Source of the DNA: an uncultured Pleurocapsa sp.
GTDB taxonomy: Bacteria; Cyanobacteriota; Cyanobacteriia; Cyanobacteriales; Xenococcaceae
Length of the DNA: 28,568 bases
Assembly: GCA_937884735.1 (NCBI GenBank)
Contig: CAKZYI010000619.1
Location: 1 to 28,568 of the forward strand
Reading direction: 5' to 3'
In this document: positions 1 through 8,484 of the stretch, piece by piece
Numbering within the stretch: the first letter of the stretch is position 1
Layout of the letters: the number at the start of each line of letters is the position of its first letter
Notes under the pieces: generated by a model
Seen by the model: the letters and a program-made list of their open reading frames with translations, nothing else
The model's database searches: none
Told to the model about the DNA's origin: nothing
Made by a program: the position numbers and the translations under genes

Positions 1-340
1 CTCCAGTTGCCAGGACTAAAGATCTAGCAGCAAACGTACCTTCGGGAGTATAGACTTTTTTCATCTCTCCACTAACATCAATGCCAAAAACCTGAGCGCG
101 TTGATAAACAGTACCGTATTCCACCGCCTGATTTCTCATGCTTGTGAGCAAATCCTCTCCACTCACTTCCCCTGAAACTCCAGGGTAGTTAGCGATTTTA
201 TGGGTAATAGCCAATGCACCCACCGCAGGATTCTTATCCAAAATAACGGTCTTGAGATTGGCTCTTGATGTATACAGCGCACACGTACAGCCCGCCGGCC
301 CCCCTCCAATAATGACAACATCAAATTCGTGTGTATCCAA
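1..340 (-). CDS. Thioredoxin-reductase-like FAD/NAD(P) oxidoreductase, 5' part (runs off the window)
   Basis: This is the N-terminal 113 residues of a pyridine nucleotide-disulfide oxidoreductase-type flavoprotein; the rest lies before base 1. Reading the minus strand from a TTG at 340-338 gives an FAD-binding Rossmann start (FDVVIIGGGPAGCTCALYTS), followed by ILDKNP and ALAITHKIANYPGV, a stretch typical of thioredoxin reductases. The TTG start is chosen because GGAG sits about 8 bases upstream, no ATG is available, and the glycine-rich motif begins at about residue 8, as usual. The redox CxxC centre of true thioredoxin reductases would lie beyond the visible part. The protein could therefore be a classical NADPH-thioredoxin reductase or one of the cyanobacterial diaphorase-like relatives lacking that activity. 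Family assignment is firm; the exact substrate is open. Confidence 0.8.
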   Translation of the reverse strand, partial: MDTHEFDVVIIGGGPAGCTCALYTSRANLKTVILDKNPAVGALAITHKIANYPGVSGEVSGEDLLTSMRNQAVEYGTVYQRAQVFGIDVSGEMKKVYTPEGTFAARSLVLATG

Positions 341-593
341 AATGCCAATCTCCAGTTTGATTGATAGCCTACATATATTTAGGATACATCTGCCTTGGGT
401 CTGGTTACAAATATTCTAGTTATAAATACGTATTTTTATGACAATTGCTCTGTTTTGACGGGTTACTAAGAATTGAGGATTGCAGAGCGATCGCCCGTAG
501 GGTGGGCAACAAGCAATTCTTGAAGACGTAACGATTAATAGATTATTGATGCCCACCTGCATTTTGTCTGTTGATTACCAATTGTCCATTGAT
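341..593. other. Intergenic region between ndhD terminator and flavoprotein gene
   Basis: I see no gene here. The stretch holds one HIP1 octamer (487-494) and an 8-bp inverted repeat, GGTGGGCA at 501-508 and TGCCCACC at 550-557, separated by 41 bases. That pair is a common dispersed cyanobacterial motif. The promoter of the flavoprotein gene should lie at about 350-480, but I cannot place -10/-35 boxes with confidence. Confidence 0.5.
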
Positions 594-636
594 AAAAAAA
601 CCTCCCATAGATAACAATTCCGATCAAAGGGGAGGA
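594..636 (-). terminator. Rho-independent terminator of ndhD
   Basis: On the minus strand a CCTCCC...GGGAGG stem (635-630 with 606-601, 23-base loop) is followed directly by seven T residues (600-594). It starts 31 bases after the ndhD stop codon, the expected place for its transcript end. This implies that ndhD and the flavoprotein downstream are transcribed separately. Confidence 0.65.
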
Positions 637-665
637 TTACGAGCTTAATATACGGTTAAATCCGA

Positions 666-2264
666 TTATTTTTCAATCGTGGCAATTTTAGGCGCAGTTG
701 CAGACTTGATTGAAGAATATAAAAAGTGATTAGGAGCTTTTGCTTCTTGTACTAAGCTAGGTACAGAATTACGTAATTTAGCAGTTAATTGACCGAGGCT
801 AGAATCATAAATTTGAGTGACTAACTTGGGATACAAGCCAATACCAATAATAGGAATCAGCAGACAAGCAATCACAAAAACTTCTCTAGGTTCAGCATCT
901 ACTAAATTAGTATGGTCTACCAGCTCTTTATTTTCTGGGCCATAAAGCATTTCTCTCAACATCGACAGTAGGTAAATGGGAGTTAGAATTACGCCGATCG
1001 CTGCTAAAAAGATGATAATTACTTTAAAGGTAGAATTATAAGCATCGCTAGTAGCAAAGCCAACAAAGACCATCAGTTCGGCTACAAAACCACTCATTCC
1101 TGGCAGTGCTAGAGACGCAAAGGAACAGGTCGTCCACATCGCAAAGATTTTTTTCATCTTTTGTCCCACACCACCCATTTCATCAAGCATAAGGGTATGG
1201 CTGCGGTCGTAGGTAGCACCCACCATGAAGAACAGGCTCGCTCCAATTAGACCATGAGAAATCATTTGTAGCATCGCACCACTTGTTCCCAAATTGGTAA
1301 AGGATGCTAACCCAATCAACACAAAACCCATATGAGAAATGGATGAGTAGGCAATTTTCCGTTTTAAATTTCGTTGGGCAAAAGAAGTCAGTGCAGCATA
1401 AACAATATTGACTACTCCCAAAATTACCAACACAGGAGCAAAGAAAGCATGAGCATCAGGAAGCATTCCTGCATTCATTCTAAATAAAGCATACCCTCCC
1501 ATTTTTAGCAGAATACCTGCCAGCAACATGTGTGCGGGGGCGGTAGCTACTCCATGAGCATCTGGTAGCCAAGTATGCAGGGGGAAAATAGGTAGTTTTA
1601 CCCCAAAAGCAATGAGAAATCCACCATACAAGAATAATTGCAGATTAAAGGCATAGTCTTTGGCTGCGATCGCACTCATATCAAAAGTGACGGTATCACC
1701 ATAGAATGCCATTGTTAAAGCTGCTATCAAGATAAACAGCGATCCTCCCGCAGTGTAGAGAATGAATTTAGTTGCTGCATAAAGACGTTTTTTTCCGCCC
1801 CAAATCGACAAGATTAAATACACAGGGACTAATTCTAATTCCCATACGAGGAAAAATAGCAGCATATCTTGTACGGCAAAAACGGCTATTTGTCCGCCAT
1901 ACATTGCCAACATCAAAAAATAAAACAGCTTGGGTTTATAGCTTACAGGCCAAGCTGCCATCATTGCTAAGGTGGTAATAAAGCCAGTCAATAGGATCAA
2001 AGGCATTGATAGGCCATCTGCTCCTACTGACCAATTTAGATCTAGTTGAGGTATCCAAGCATAGCTTTCGACTAGCTGTAAATCGGGATTGCTAAAGTCA
2101 TAATCTTGGCAAAAACCATAGACCATCACCGCAAAATCAATTAAGCCTACAACGAGGGCATACCAACGCACAGTTTTGCCTTCCTTGTCAGGAATAATCG
2201 GCAACAGCAAAGAGGCAGCAATAGGGAATAAAATACAGGTGGTTAACCAAGGAAAGTGTGTCAT
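666..2264 (-). CDS. ndhD: NAD(P)H-quinone oxidoreductase subunit 4 (NdhD, D1/D2 type)
   Basis: This is a proton-pumping antiporter-like membrane subunit of the thylakoid NDH-1 complex, which takes electrons from ferredoxin to plastoquinone in respiration and cyclic flow around photosystem I. The 532-residue protein is hydrophobic throughout, about 14 membrane helices, and has the usual NdhD length. Visible signatures are GADGLSMPLI at 82-91, WELELVP with the channel glutamate E142, the helix-7 lysine K223 in KLPIFPLHTWLPDAHG, and the conserved C-terminal block with MLYGPENKE and DAEPREVFVIA. The start at 2264 gives the typical N-terminus MTHFPWLTT; no clear Shine-Dalgarno is present. The sequence resembles the NdhD1/NdhD2 forms of the NDH-1L complex rather than NdhD3/D4 of the CO2-uptake complexes. 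ndhF is not adjacent here. A strong terminator follows the gene. Confidence 0.95.
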   Translation of the reverse strand: MTHFPWLTTCILFPIAASLLLPIIPDKEGKTVRWYALVVGLIDFAVMVYGFCQDYDFSNPDLQLVESYAWIPQLDLNWSVGADGLSMPLILLTGFITTLAMMAAWPVSYKPKLFYFLMLAMYGGQIAVFAVQDMLLFFLVWELELVPVYLILSIWGGKKRLYAATKFILYTAGGSLFILIAALTMAFYGDTVTFDMSAIAAKDYAFNLQLFLYGGFLIAFGVKLPIFPLHTWLPDAHGVATAPAHMLLAGILLKMGGYALFRMNAGMLPDAHAFFAPVLVILGVVNIVYAALTSFAQRNLKRKIAYSSISHMGFVLIGLASFTNLGTSGAMLQMISHGLIGASLFFMVGATYDRSHTLMLDEMGGVGQKMKKIFAMWTTCSFASLALPGMSGFVAELMVFVGFATSDAYNSTFKVIIIFLAAIGVILTPIYLLSMLREMLYGPENKELVDHTNLVDAEPREVFVIACLLIPIIGIGLYPKLVTQIYDSSLGQLTAKLRNSVPSLVQEAKAPNHFLYSSIKSATAPKIATIEK

Positions 2265-2521
2265 ATATATTTGAGAGCAAAAATCTTGTTGAAAGTTTGA
2301 CTTATAGATTTCCTGTCTTTATCTATATGTTCCAAGGTATTTAGGGGAAACAGTCCCATTCTTAACAAATTGTTTATGGGCTTTTCTTTTTGTAACGAGA
2401 GATTGGTCGATATTTTGACTTATAATCTTATTGCTAGTAACCAATTCCAAGACTAAAGCTTTTGTAAAGATATGAGTTAGACAGTGCTGGCTCGATTTAT
2501 AGTTTATGTCAGCAAAGCATC

Positions 2522-4891
2522 TTGTTGTGCATTGTTGCTGAAAATTCATTATACCGCCACAGTACAGCGTTCGTGAATAGCAAAGAACCTCAAGATTATG
2601 GTTTGGATGGACAAAATGTTGAAGACAATGAAACACAGACGCAAGAACAATCTGAATCATCCCATAGTGCAGACATAAATACTAAAGTCAATTCCTCAAA
2701 GCGGGAATATATGGGCAGTGATTTGCATAGTTATGTATATCAAGAAGCCACCGTCGCTATCTGCATTGTAGAGGTATTAGCAGACGGGAGATACGTTTAT
2801 GTAGATTTCAATCCAAGGTGCGAAAGTTGGTTGGGGATCTCTTTGGAAAAGTTGCCAGGAAAATCACCCCAAGACATATTTGCGGCTGAAGATGTTGAAA
2901 TTGTTATACAAACTTATGACAATTGTGTGCGATCGCAACAGGTTGTTAGTTATGAAGAGTATATGGTTATTGAGAATCAACGCCGCTGTTGGATGACGAC
3001 AATAAAGCCTCAAATAGATACTAATGGTAGGGTTTACCGTCTTCTTTCTACCAGTGTCGATATTAGCCAAAGACAACAAATTGAAACAGAAATAACTATC
3101 CAAGCTGATAGAGAAAAGCTGCTTTCGGCGATCGCTTTACGCATTCGTCAGTCTTTGGATCTATCAACCATACTTCAGCAAACTGCCGAAGAAGTACGTT
3201 CTTTTTTAGCTACAGACAGGGTGTTGATTTATAGTTTTGATCGTAATTTTCAAGGAAAAATAGCTGTAGAGTCTATTGATTCAGCTTGGAATTCCATACT
3301 AACCAAAAGTATTGAAGATTCTTGTTTTACTCCTGAATTAATCGATCTTTATTATCAAGGCAGAGTACAAGTAATCGAAGATATTGCCAAAGCCAATCTA
3401 TCCTCCTGTTATTTTGAGTTATTAGACTCTTGTCAGGTAAAAGCTAATCTGGTGGTACCCATTGTTGCAGAAGAAAGACTATGGGGATTATTAATTGCTC
3501 AACAATGTCGCTCTCCTCGCCAGTGGCTACAGGCGGACATAAAACTTTTAAAACAACTGGCAACGAGAGTAGGTATTGCAGTACAGCAAGCCGAACTGCA
3601 CCAAAGAGTGCAAAACTTGAATAGAAGCTTAGAAGCGGAAGTAGAGCAGCGTACCGCTCAACTGCGAGCAATCTTAGCTAAACTACAGCAATCTCTTCAA
3701 TCAGAAGCTTTGGTAAGTTCTATTACTCAGGCTATTCGCGACAGTTTGGATGAAAAGCAAATTTTACAAACTGCAACCAAAAGTTTGGCTAAAGGTTTAG
3801 CATTAGAATGCTGTCAGATAGAGTTGTATAGACATGATCGCAGTATTACAGAAGTTATTTGTGAATACCCTATTTTCTTGCCTGATGAAGAGGGAATTCA
3901 CCGTTTGATAGCTGATTTTCCTGAATTATATGATTCATTGTTGGCTAAAAAGTCACTCCATTTTGTTGACTGGTTGCCCACGGTGGGCTATCGACAACAG
4001 CAAGCAACTCGCTTAGTATGTCCTATATTTGACGATCGCGGTATTTTGGGTAACCTTTGGCTTATGCGTCCCAAAGAAAGCTTATTTGAGCCAGTAGAAA
4101 TTAAGTTAGTAGAGCAAATTGCTGACCAATGTGCGATCGCTATTCGTCAAGCAAGACTTTATAAAACAGAACAAATACAGGTCAAAGAATTAGAAAAACT
4201 CAATGTAGTAAAAGACGATTTTCTTAAAACTATTTCTCATGAATTGCGTACTCCTATGAGTCGTCTTCGTTTGGCAATTAGCACTTTAGAAAATCTTTTG
4301 GATGCTGAAATTGGAACCCATAGATCTTCAAGAATTGAAAAGGTAATGGATATCTTTCATTCATCTTTTAAAAAGCAAAATCAATTAATTGATGATTTAT
4401 TAACTCTTTGCTATGTAGATGCTGCTAGTAAACCCGATCTCTGGTCAGCAATCGATCTAAAAACTTGGATTCCTCAAATAATAAAAACCTTTTCTTTAAA
4501 TTCAAATCAACATACATTACAGTTAGATTTAGCAGACGGTTTACCACCATTACACTCTGATGTCAAAATGCTTAATCGAGTAGTCAATGAATTATTGAAC
4601 AATGCTTATAAATATACCCCAGAAGGAGGCATAATAACTATCAGCACAGAAAAAAGTTTATCTCAACTATTGCTAAAGGTTATTAATACTGGTGTAGAAA
4701 TTCCTGTTGACGAGCAAGAAAGAATTTTTGACAAATTTTATCGTATTCCTAATAGCGATCCTTGGCAACATGGCGGAACAGGAATTGGTTTGGCTTTAGT
4801 AAAAAAATTGGTAGAGCTATTAGAAGGAGAAATTACAGTTACTAGTCAAGAAAAAGCAACTACTTTTACCCTGGCTTTTGCTTTGAATTAA
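2522..4891 (+). CDS. PAS / cyanobacteriochrome-GAF / GAF sensor histidine kinase
   Basis: This is a soluble hybrid light-or-signal sensing histidine kinase of up to 789 residues. In order: an acidic polar N-tail (1-65), a PAS domain (about 72-185), a phytochrome-type GAF (about 205-358), a coiled-coil linker (about 358-395), a second GAF (about 405-548), HisKA with the phospho-accepting H573 in SHELRTPMS, and HATPase_c with an N box (NELLNNAYKYTPEGG, from 689) and a G2 box (GTGIGLALVKKL). The first GAF carries a DXCF motif (DSCF, C268) and a second cysteine, C296, in SSCY, exactly 28 residues later. That is the two-cysteine arrangement of DXCF cyanobacteriochromes, so bilin binding is likely. 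The frame opens at a TTG (2522). A GTG at residue 18 or an ATG at 2711 (residue 64, GGGA just upstream) are plausible starts, and all keep the PAS domain. No response regulator is adjacent. Confidence 0.9.
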   Translation: MLCIVAENSLYRHSTAFVNSKEPQDYGLDGQNVEDNETQTQEQSESSHSADINTKVNSSKREYMGSDLHSYVYQEATVAICIVEVLADGRYVYVDFNPRCESWLGISLEKLPGKSPQDIFAAEDVEIVIQTYDNCVRSQQVVSYEEYMVIENQRRCWMTTIKPQIDTNGRVYRLLSTSVDISQRQQIETEITIQADREKLLSAIALRIRQSLDLSTILQQTAEEVRSFLATDRVLIYSFDRNFQGKIAVESIDSAWNSILTKSIEDSCFTPELIDLYYQGRVQVIEDIAKANLSSCYFELLDSCQVKANLVVPIVAEERLWGLLIAQQCRSPRQWLQADIKLLKQLATRVGIAVQQAELHQRVQNLNRSLEAEVEQRTAQLRAILAKLQQSLQSEALVSSITQAIRDSLDEKQILQTATKSLAKGLALECCQIELYRHDRSITEVICEYPIFLPDEEGIHRLIADFPELYDSLLAKKSLHFVDWLPTVGYRQQQATRLVCPIFDDRGILGNLWLMRPKESLFEPVEIKLVEQIADQCAIAIRQARLYKTEQIQVKELEKLNVVKDDFLKTISHELRTPMSRLRLAISTLENLLDAEIGTHRSSRIEKVMDIFHSSFKKQNQLIDDLLTLCYVDAASKPDLWSAIDLKTWIPQIIKTFSLNSNQHTLQLDLADGLPPLHSDVKMLNRVVNELLNNAYKYTPEGGIITISTEKSLSQLLLKVINTGVEIPVDEQERIFDKFYRIPNSDPWQHGGTGIGLALVKKLVELLEGEITVTSQEKATTFTLAFALN

Positions 4892-4958
4892 TAGTAGTAA
4901 TGAACTTTGGATATAGCAATTTTTAGATTTATGAGGTATGTCTCGATTAGCTATTAGC

Positions 4959-5008
4959 ACGCGCTGGAGCGCGTCGCCAGCGAAGCTGTCGGACGAACGT
5001 AGTTCGTC
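4959..5008. repeat. Small cluster of short perfect hairpins
   Basis: Three consecutive hairpins occupy 50 bases after the kinase gene. They are ACGCGCT-GG-AGCGCGT (4959-4974), CAGC-GAA-GCTG (4978-4988) and GACGAAC-GTA-GTTCGTC (4992-5008). The 7-bp-arm, 2-3-base-loop geometry is the same as in the large island at 13235-13452. It has no T-run and is not a typical terminator. Confidence 0.75.
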
Positions 5009-5052
5009 GCCATTAGTCATTACCTCGTATACATAATAACCCCTATATATTA

Positions 5053-5928
5053 TTAATATTCGTTTAGTTTATCTAGCATTTTTTCGGGTCCCAAGTCTTT
5101 CATTGTATATCCATCAGGATAACTTTTGATCTTACTATCAGTAAAAAAATCAGGCTTTTGTCTAGGTGGAAGAAGTTTTGCTACTCGACCACGCAGTTTT
5201 AAGCTTTTTACTACTAAATTACGAATCCAAAAAGGGGGATTTGACCAACCAAAAGCTGAAAGCGATCGCTCATCAAATAGACTTTGGACACAAGGCTTAA
5301 GTGAAGGACGAATAAAAGAGGGATACCAACTAAGAAATAAATTTAAAGTAGACTCTCCAACACGTTTATTAGTATCAGAATAAACAAAGTATTTTTGTTC
5401 GTAATCTTGATTGTATTGATCGAATTCATCATAGGTATTAGGAATATTTTCGATTGCCATCTTTGTACCAATAGCCTGCCAAAAATAAAAAATTCCTAAC
5501 CTTTCTGTTTCTGTAAACAGTCGCCAGCCAAAGCATTTATTCCAACGAATAGGTTCATAAATAAACGTAGATAAAACGTAAAGAAAATCTTCATTACTAA
5601 TTTGATAATGTCCGTGAATCATATTCATCCGACGAATAGACTCTTTTCCGCGATCGCTTTCGTAACCCCACTTCATAATTTCAGCTACCATCAAACCCGT
5701 GTCGTCGTAACGTTTTTGGGTATGGTGATGAAATTCACCCGTTTTATCTAATAGCTTAGAAACGCTAGGAACACAATATGTTTTTAGCATCGCTAATTCC
5801 AAAGCGCGAGTAATGTCCCAAGGAAATTCATAACCAGCCAATAAGCTACAAATTTGAACACAATCCCTAACAGGATCTAACTGTTCGATTTGTGTAAGGC
5901 GATTGTAACAAGAATGAAACCAGGACAT
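5053..5928 (-). CDS. Oxygenase MpaB-family / DUF2236 protein
   Basis: This 291-residue protein belongs to the DUF2236 family, which contains fungal MpaB and the haem-b rubber-cleaving latex-clearing protein. The family features seen here are the central RRMNMIHGHY segment (99-108), the following SNEDFLYVLSTFIYEPIRW block, and the aromatic helix FTETERLGIFYFWQAIG with a shared helical fold. Characterised relatives are haem-dependent dioxygenases or oxygenases on hydrophobic substrates; the substrate of this one is unknown. No signal peptide is evident, so a cytoplasmic or peripheral location is likely. The ATG at 5928 opens the frame at a natural N-terminus. It is a single gene with no obvious operon partner; the ankyrin/kelch gene upstream on the same strand is separated by a palindrome-rich element. 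Confidence 0.8.
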   Translation of the reverse strand: MSWFHSCYNRLTQIEQLDPVRDCVQICSLLAGYEFPWDITRALELAMLKTYCVPSVSKLLDKTGEFHHHTQKRYDDTGLMVAEIMKWGYESDRGKESIRRMNMIHGHYQISNEDFLYVLSTFIYEPIRWNKCFGWRLFTETERLGIFYFWQAIGTKMAIENIPNTYDEFDQYNQDYEQKYFVYSDTNKRVGESTLNLFLSWYPSFIRPSLKPCVQSLFDERSLSAFGWSNPPFWIRNLVVKSLKLRGRVAKLLPPRQKPDFFTDSKIKSYPDGYTMKDLGPEKMLDKLNEY

Positions 5929-5945
5929 AAGCTTGTAGATACTTG

Positions 5946-6197
5946 ATTGAACTTTTTAAACTATACGCGATGTGCAACTTTTAGAGATGATTAATCTTCT
6001 CCCCGCTTATAAAATGGGGGCTGGGGGGGATCTTTCTATTTCCTAAGCTACATCTAGATCCCCCTGAATCCTCCGCCCCTCCCTTGCCCTCCCCAACTTT
6101 GGGGAGGGAACAAATGTCTCCCCCAAGCTTGGGGGAGATTAGAGGGGGCTGGGACTTTTAAAAGCCCCACAGGGTGTAAACTATTGAACTTTTTAAA
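5946..6197. repeat. Palindrome-rich element flanked by 15-bp direct repeats
   Basis: An identical 15-mer (ATTGAACTTTTTAAA) lies at 5946-5960 and 6183-6197. Between them are several G/C-tract palindromes: a 9-bp inverted repeat GGGGGATCT/AGATCCCCC (6025-6033 and 6056-6064), a 10-bp stem with CT loop (6087-6108), a perfect 22-base palindrome centred on AAGCTT (6117-6138), and an imperfect one at 6151-6168. It encodes no protein. The design resembles a non-autonomous, MITE-like cyanobacterial repeat. The right-hand copy overlaps the stop codon of the kelch-like frame. Confidence 0.65.
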
Positions 6198-6993
6198 TTA
6201 ACTGACTCCATACAAGAGTATTTAAATCCAAATAAAAGCTGTGATGATTATCTAAACAACCAAATTTTTCATTTACCTTTTGCCAAATCTTACCTCCAGA
6301 AACAACAATTTGATTCTGTTTGTGATAAAAAGCTAAATGATCCCAAATCCATCCAGGTTTATTGCCAGAGGTTTCAACCTGCTCAATTTTAAAAGTATGC
6401 CAGTTTAATCGATAAACAGGAGTTTCTCCCACGGTGCGCAGCCCTAAAGGATTCCCATTCAGTCTTGAAGCCATGCCTCCAGGCTTATGGCTAAGATAAC
6501 CCAAATTACCAAATATATAGATATAGTCTCCAACAAGAGTGGCGGTATGAAAATCTGTAGGGGGAAAAACTTCTGGGGGATAGCCAAATATCTTAAAACT
6601 GCCATCGCCCTGATAGACAACAACGTCATTGTAGATACAGAAATCGGGATCGTAGGAGTCTTCGTGTTCGCCTCCTATCTCAATAATTTTGCCATTGGGC
6701 AGCTCTGTAATAGTCCTACCAAAGCGATCAAAAGACCACACTGGCAGACTTTCATCATTATCCTCAAATTTTTGTTTGGCTTTCCAAGCTGAAGCATTAC
6801 TGCGAATCATGACAGACCAAAAATTCACCTCTGTTAATTCAGGATTATTACTACCAAATCGTCGGTATCTGCCCAACAGATACTCTTGCTTGGTTATCTG
6901 AATTTCTTGATGATATACCCCCGTGAAGTACTGTCTAAGATCATTATCAATGTGACTAAGGCTTGCTCCTGCTCTTAGCAACAAACGAACCAT
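6193..6993 (-). CDS. Ankyrin/kelch-like protein, C-terminal fragment (frameshifted from the upstream frame)
   Basis: This 266-residue frame starts with the last ankyrin helix pair (MVRLLLRAGASLSHID) and continues into a kelch-like beta domain. That domain has WSFDRFGRTITELPNGKIIE, IGGEHEDSYDPDFCIYNDVV, FPPTDFHTATLVGDYIYIFG and TPVYRLNWHTFKIEQVETSG. The reading frame is open upstream of its ATG (VIKDASSVA precedes it) and matches the missing half of an ankyrin repeat begun in the preceding frame. The gene is therefore most likely the 3' part of one gene of about 580 codons rather than an independent protein. No ribosome-binding site precedes the ATG. The function is unknown; such ankyrin-kelch architectures suggest protein-protein binding. 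Confidence 0.75.
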   Translation of the reverse strand: MVRLLLRAGASLSHIDNDLRQYFTGVYHQEIQITKQEYLLGRYRRFGSNNPELTEVNFWSVMIRSNASAWKAKQKFEDNDESLPVWSFDRFGRTITELPNGKIIEIGGEHEDSYDPDFCIYNDVVVYQGDGSFKIFGYPPEVFPPTDFHTATLVGDYIYIFGNLGYLSHKPGGMASRLNGNPLGLRTVGETPVYRLNWHTFKIEQVETSGNKPGWIWDHLAFYHKQNQIVVSGGKIWQKVNEKFGCLDNHHSFYLDLNTLVWSQLI

Positions 6994-7016
6994 TGCTACA
7001 CTAGAGGCATCTTTTA

Positions 7017-7934
7017 TTACAGGGAGTTATATTTGCTTCGACTATTGGGATTTGCACCGTGTTTGAGTAAGATAGTCGCGCAGTTGATCGCATTGCAGCT
7101 AACGGCAAAATGTAAGGGTGTAATGCTCGATTCATCTCTCTCTTCGATATTGCATCCAATACCAATCAACCATTGAAGAAGTCGGACTCTCTTTTTGCTA
7201 GCATCATGAGCAATCGCATACATGAAACCTGTTTGACCTTTTTTTCCACGGTCATTTATTTTTGCACCTGAGACAAAAATTAGCTGGGCTTTTTCGAGAT
7301 CTCCCACTACCAAACTCAAAAGGAAGGGAGTGCGACCTTCACAATCTTTGGCTGTTAAATCAGCATCTTCATCAAGCAAAGCTTCAACATCTTCTATTGT
7401 ACCTAAAGCAATCGCCTGCATTAAGGGAGTCCACGGCAAAGAAATCATATCGACTCCCCTATCTATTAGCAACTGCACCGCGTCAAATCTACCCTTGCGA
7501 GAAGCAATTTCTAGAGCAATATAATCTTTCTCTTTATTGGTTGTACATCCTCTGGCAATAAGCAAGTTTAAAACTTCAATTAAATTGCAATTGTGACTGC
7601 GTACTGCTTCCACCAAAGCCGTGGAATTATAGGTACTTTCATAGTTGATATCTGCTCCCAAATCCAAAAGAAAATTAATTTTTTCAATATTTCCCTTACG
7701 AACGGCAAAACTAAATACAGTACACTGATGCTTACCCATACCTCTAGCATTAATATCTGCTCCTTTTTCAATCAAAAAGCGGATTACATTCAAATCTGCA
7801 TCATCACTCGCGACAGTATAGGCTAGAGGAGTATAGGGATATTCTTCATCTTTACTATCAATATTTACACCTTTGGCAATCTCTTTCTCTATCGATCTGA
7901 TTCTTCCTTGTGCAGCATATTCATGAATTTTCAT
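7017..7934 (-). CDS. Ankyrin-repeat protein, N-terminal fragment (ends at a frameshift)
   Basis: This 305-residue frame consists of about eight ankyrin repeats from residue 1, with typical elements such as TPLAYTVASDDADLNVIRFL, IEKGADINARG, FLLDLGADINYES, LLIDRGVDM and TPLHFAVSCNAINCATILL. The last repeat ends abruptly with KHGANPNSRSKYNSL and a TAA, in the middle of a repeat unit. Its second half (MVRLLLRAGAS) lies in the next frame at 6993. Adding one base to the CCC run at 7022-7024 (minus strand) joins the two into YNSPVIKDASSVAMVRLLL. The intact product would be a cytoplasmic ankyrin plus kelch-like scaffold. Either a real frameshift or a sequencing error is possible. Confidence 0.85.
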   Translation of the reverse strand: MKIHEYAAQGRIRSIEKEIAKGVNIDSKDEEYPYTPLAYTVASDDADLNVIRFLIEKGADINARGMGKHQCTVFSFAVRKGNIEKINFLLDLGADINYESTYNSTALVEAVRSHNCNLIEVLNLLIARGCTTNKEKDYIALEIASRKGRFDAVQLLIDRGVDMISLPWTPLMQAIALGTIEDVEALLDEDADLTAKDCEGRTPFLLSLVVGDLEKAQLIFVSGAKINDRGKKGQTGFMYAIAHDASKKRVRLLQWLIGIGCNIEERDESSITPLHFAVSCNAINCATILLKHGANPNSRSKYNSL

Positions 7935-8082
7935 CTAGCATTATCTTTTTAAAGCAAGTCAAAAAAATATAGAGCAGTATTGAACTACATTCTATAAGAT
8001 AAACAGACTACAGAAGATAAGATTAACTGACTGCTCAATCCTTGTTGTAAACTAGATTTTGCTCACGCTTGAGGTGGTAAAA

Positions 8083-8484
8083 ATGGAGATAGATTATCCA
8101 GAAGATTTAAAATACCTAGATACTCATGAATATGTTCGTTTTGATGGTGAAATCGCTACCATCGGAGTAAGTGCTTTTGCAATCGATCAGTTAGGTGACG
8201 TAGTTTTTTTAGAGCTTCCAGAAATAGGGGATGCCCTAGAAGTAGGAGAAAATTTTGGCACGATTGAATCAGTCAAAGCAGTAGAAGATCTCAACCCACC
8301 CGTTTCGGGTACGGTGATCGATCGCAATGAAACTGCAATTGATGCGCCAGAAACCCTAGCCGAAGATCCTTATGGTGAAGGTTGGTTGATTAAGGTCAAG
8401 GTGGATAACCCTGACGATGAATTAGAAGATGCCCTTTCTGCTGCTGAATATCGCGCTCAAGTAGAGGGAATGGATAGCGATTGA
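8083..8484 (+). CDS. gcvH: Glycine cleavage system H protein
   Basis: This is the lipoyl carrier protein of the glycine decarboxylase complex. It shuttles the aminomethyl group from P protein to T protein and the electrons to L protein; in cyanobacteria it handles photorespiratory glycine. The 133 residues match the family length. The lipoylation site is K65 in IESVKAVEDL, within the lipoyl-domain hammerhead (GDVVFLELPEIGD before it, PVSGTV after it). The ATG at 8083 is chosen over an upstream TTG at 8059 because GAGG ends 8 bases before it and the product then begins MEIDYPEDLKYLDTHEYV, as in homologues. The start of gcvP lies 317 bases downstream on the same strand; gcvT is not in the window. 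Confidence 0.95.
   Translation: MEIDYPEDLKYLDTHEYVRFDGEIATIGVSAFAIDQLGDVVFLELPEIGDALEVGENFGTIESVKAVEDLNPPVSGTVIDRNETAIDAPETLAEDPYGEGWLIKVKVDNPDDELEDALSAAEYRAQVEGMDSD

Noticed and set aside
2319..2660. 113-codon minus-strand frame upstream of and overlapping the kinase start
   Set aside because: Composition is not protein-like, it overlaps the kinase 5' end on the other strand, and no family is recognisable.
5126..5383. Plus-strand frame inside the DUF2236 gene, and similar shadows elsewhere
   Set aside because: These are opposite-strand or alternative-frame readings of well-supported genes.
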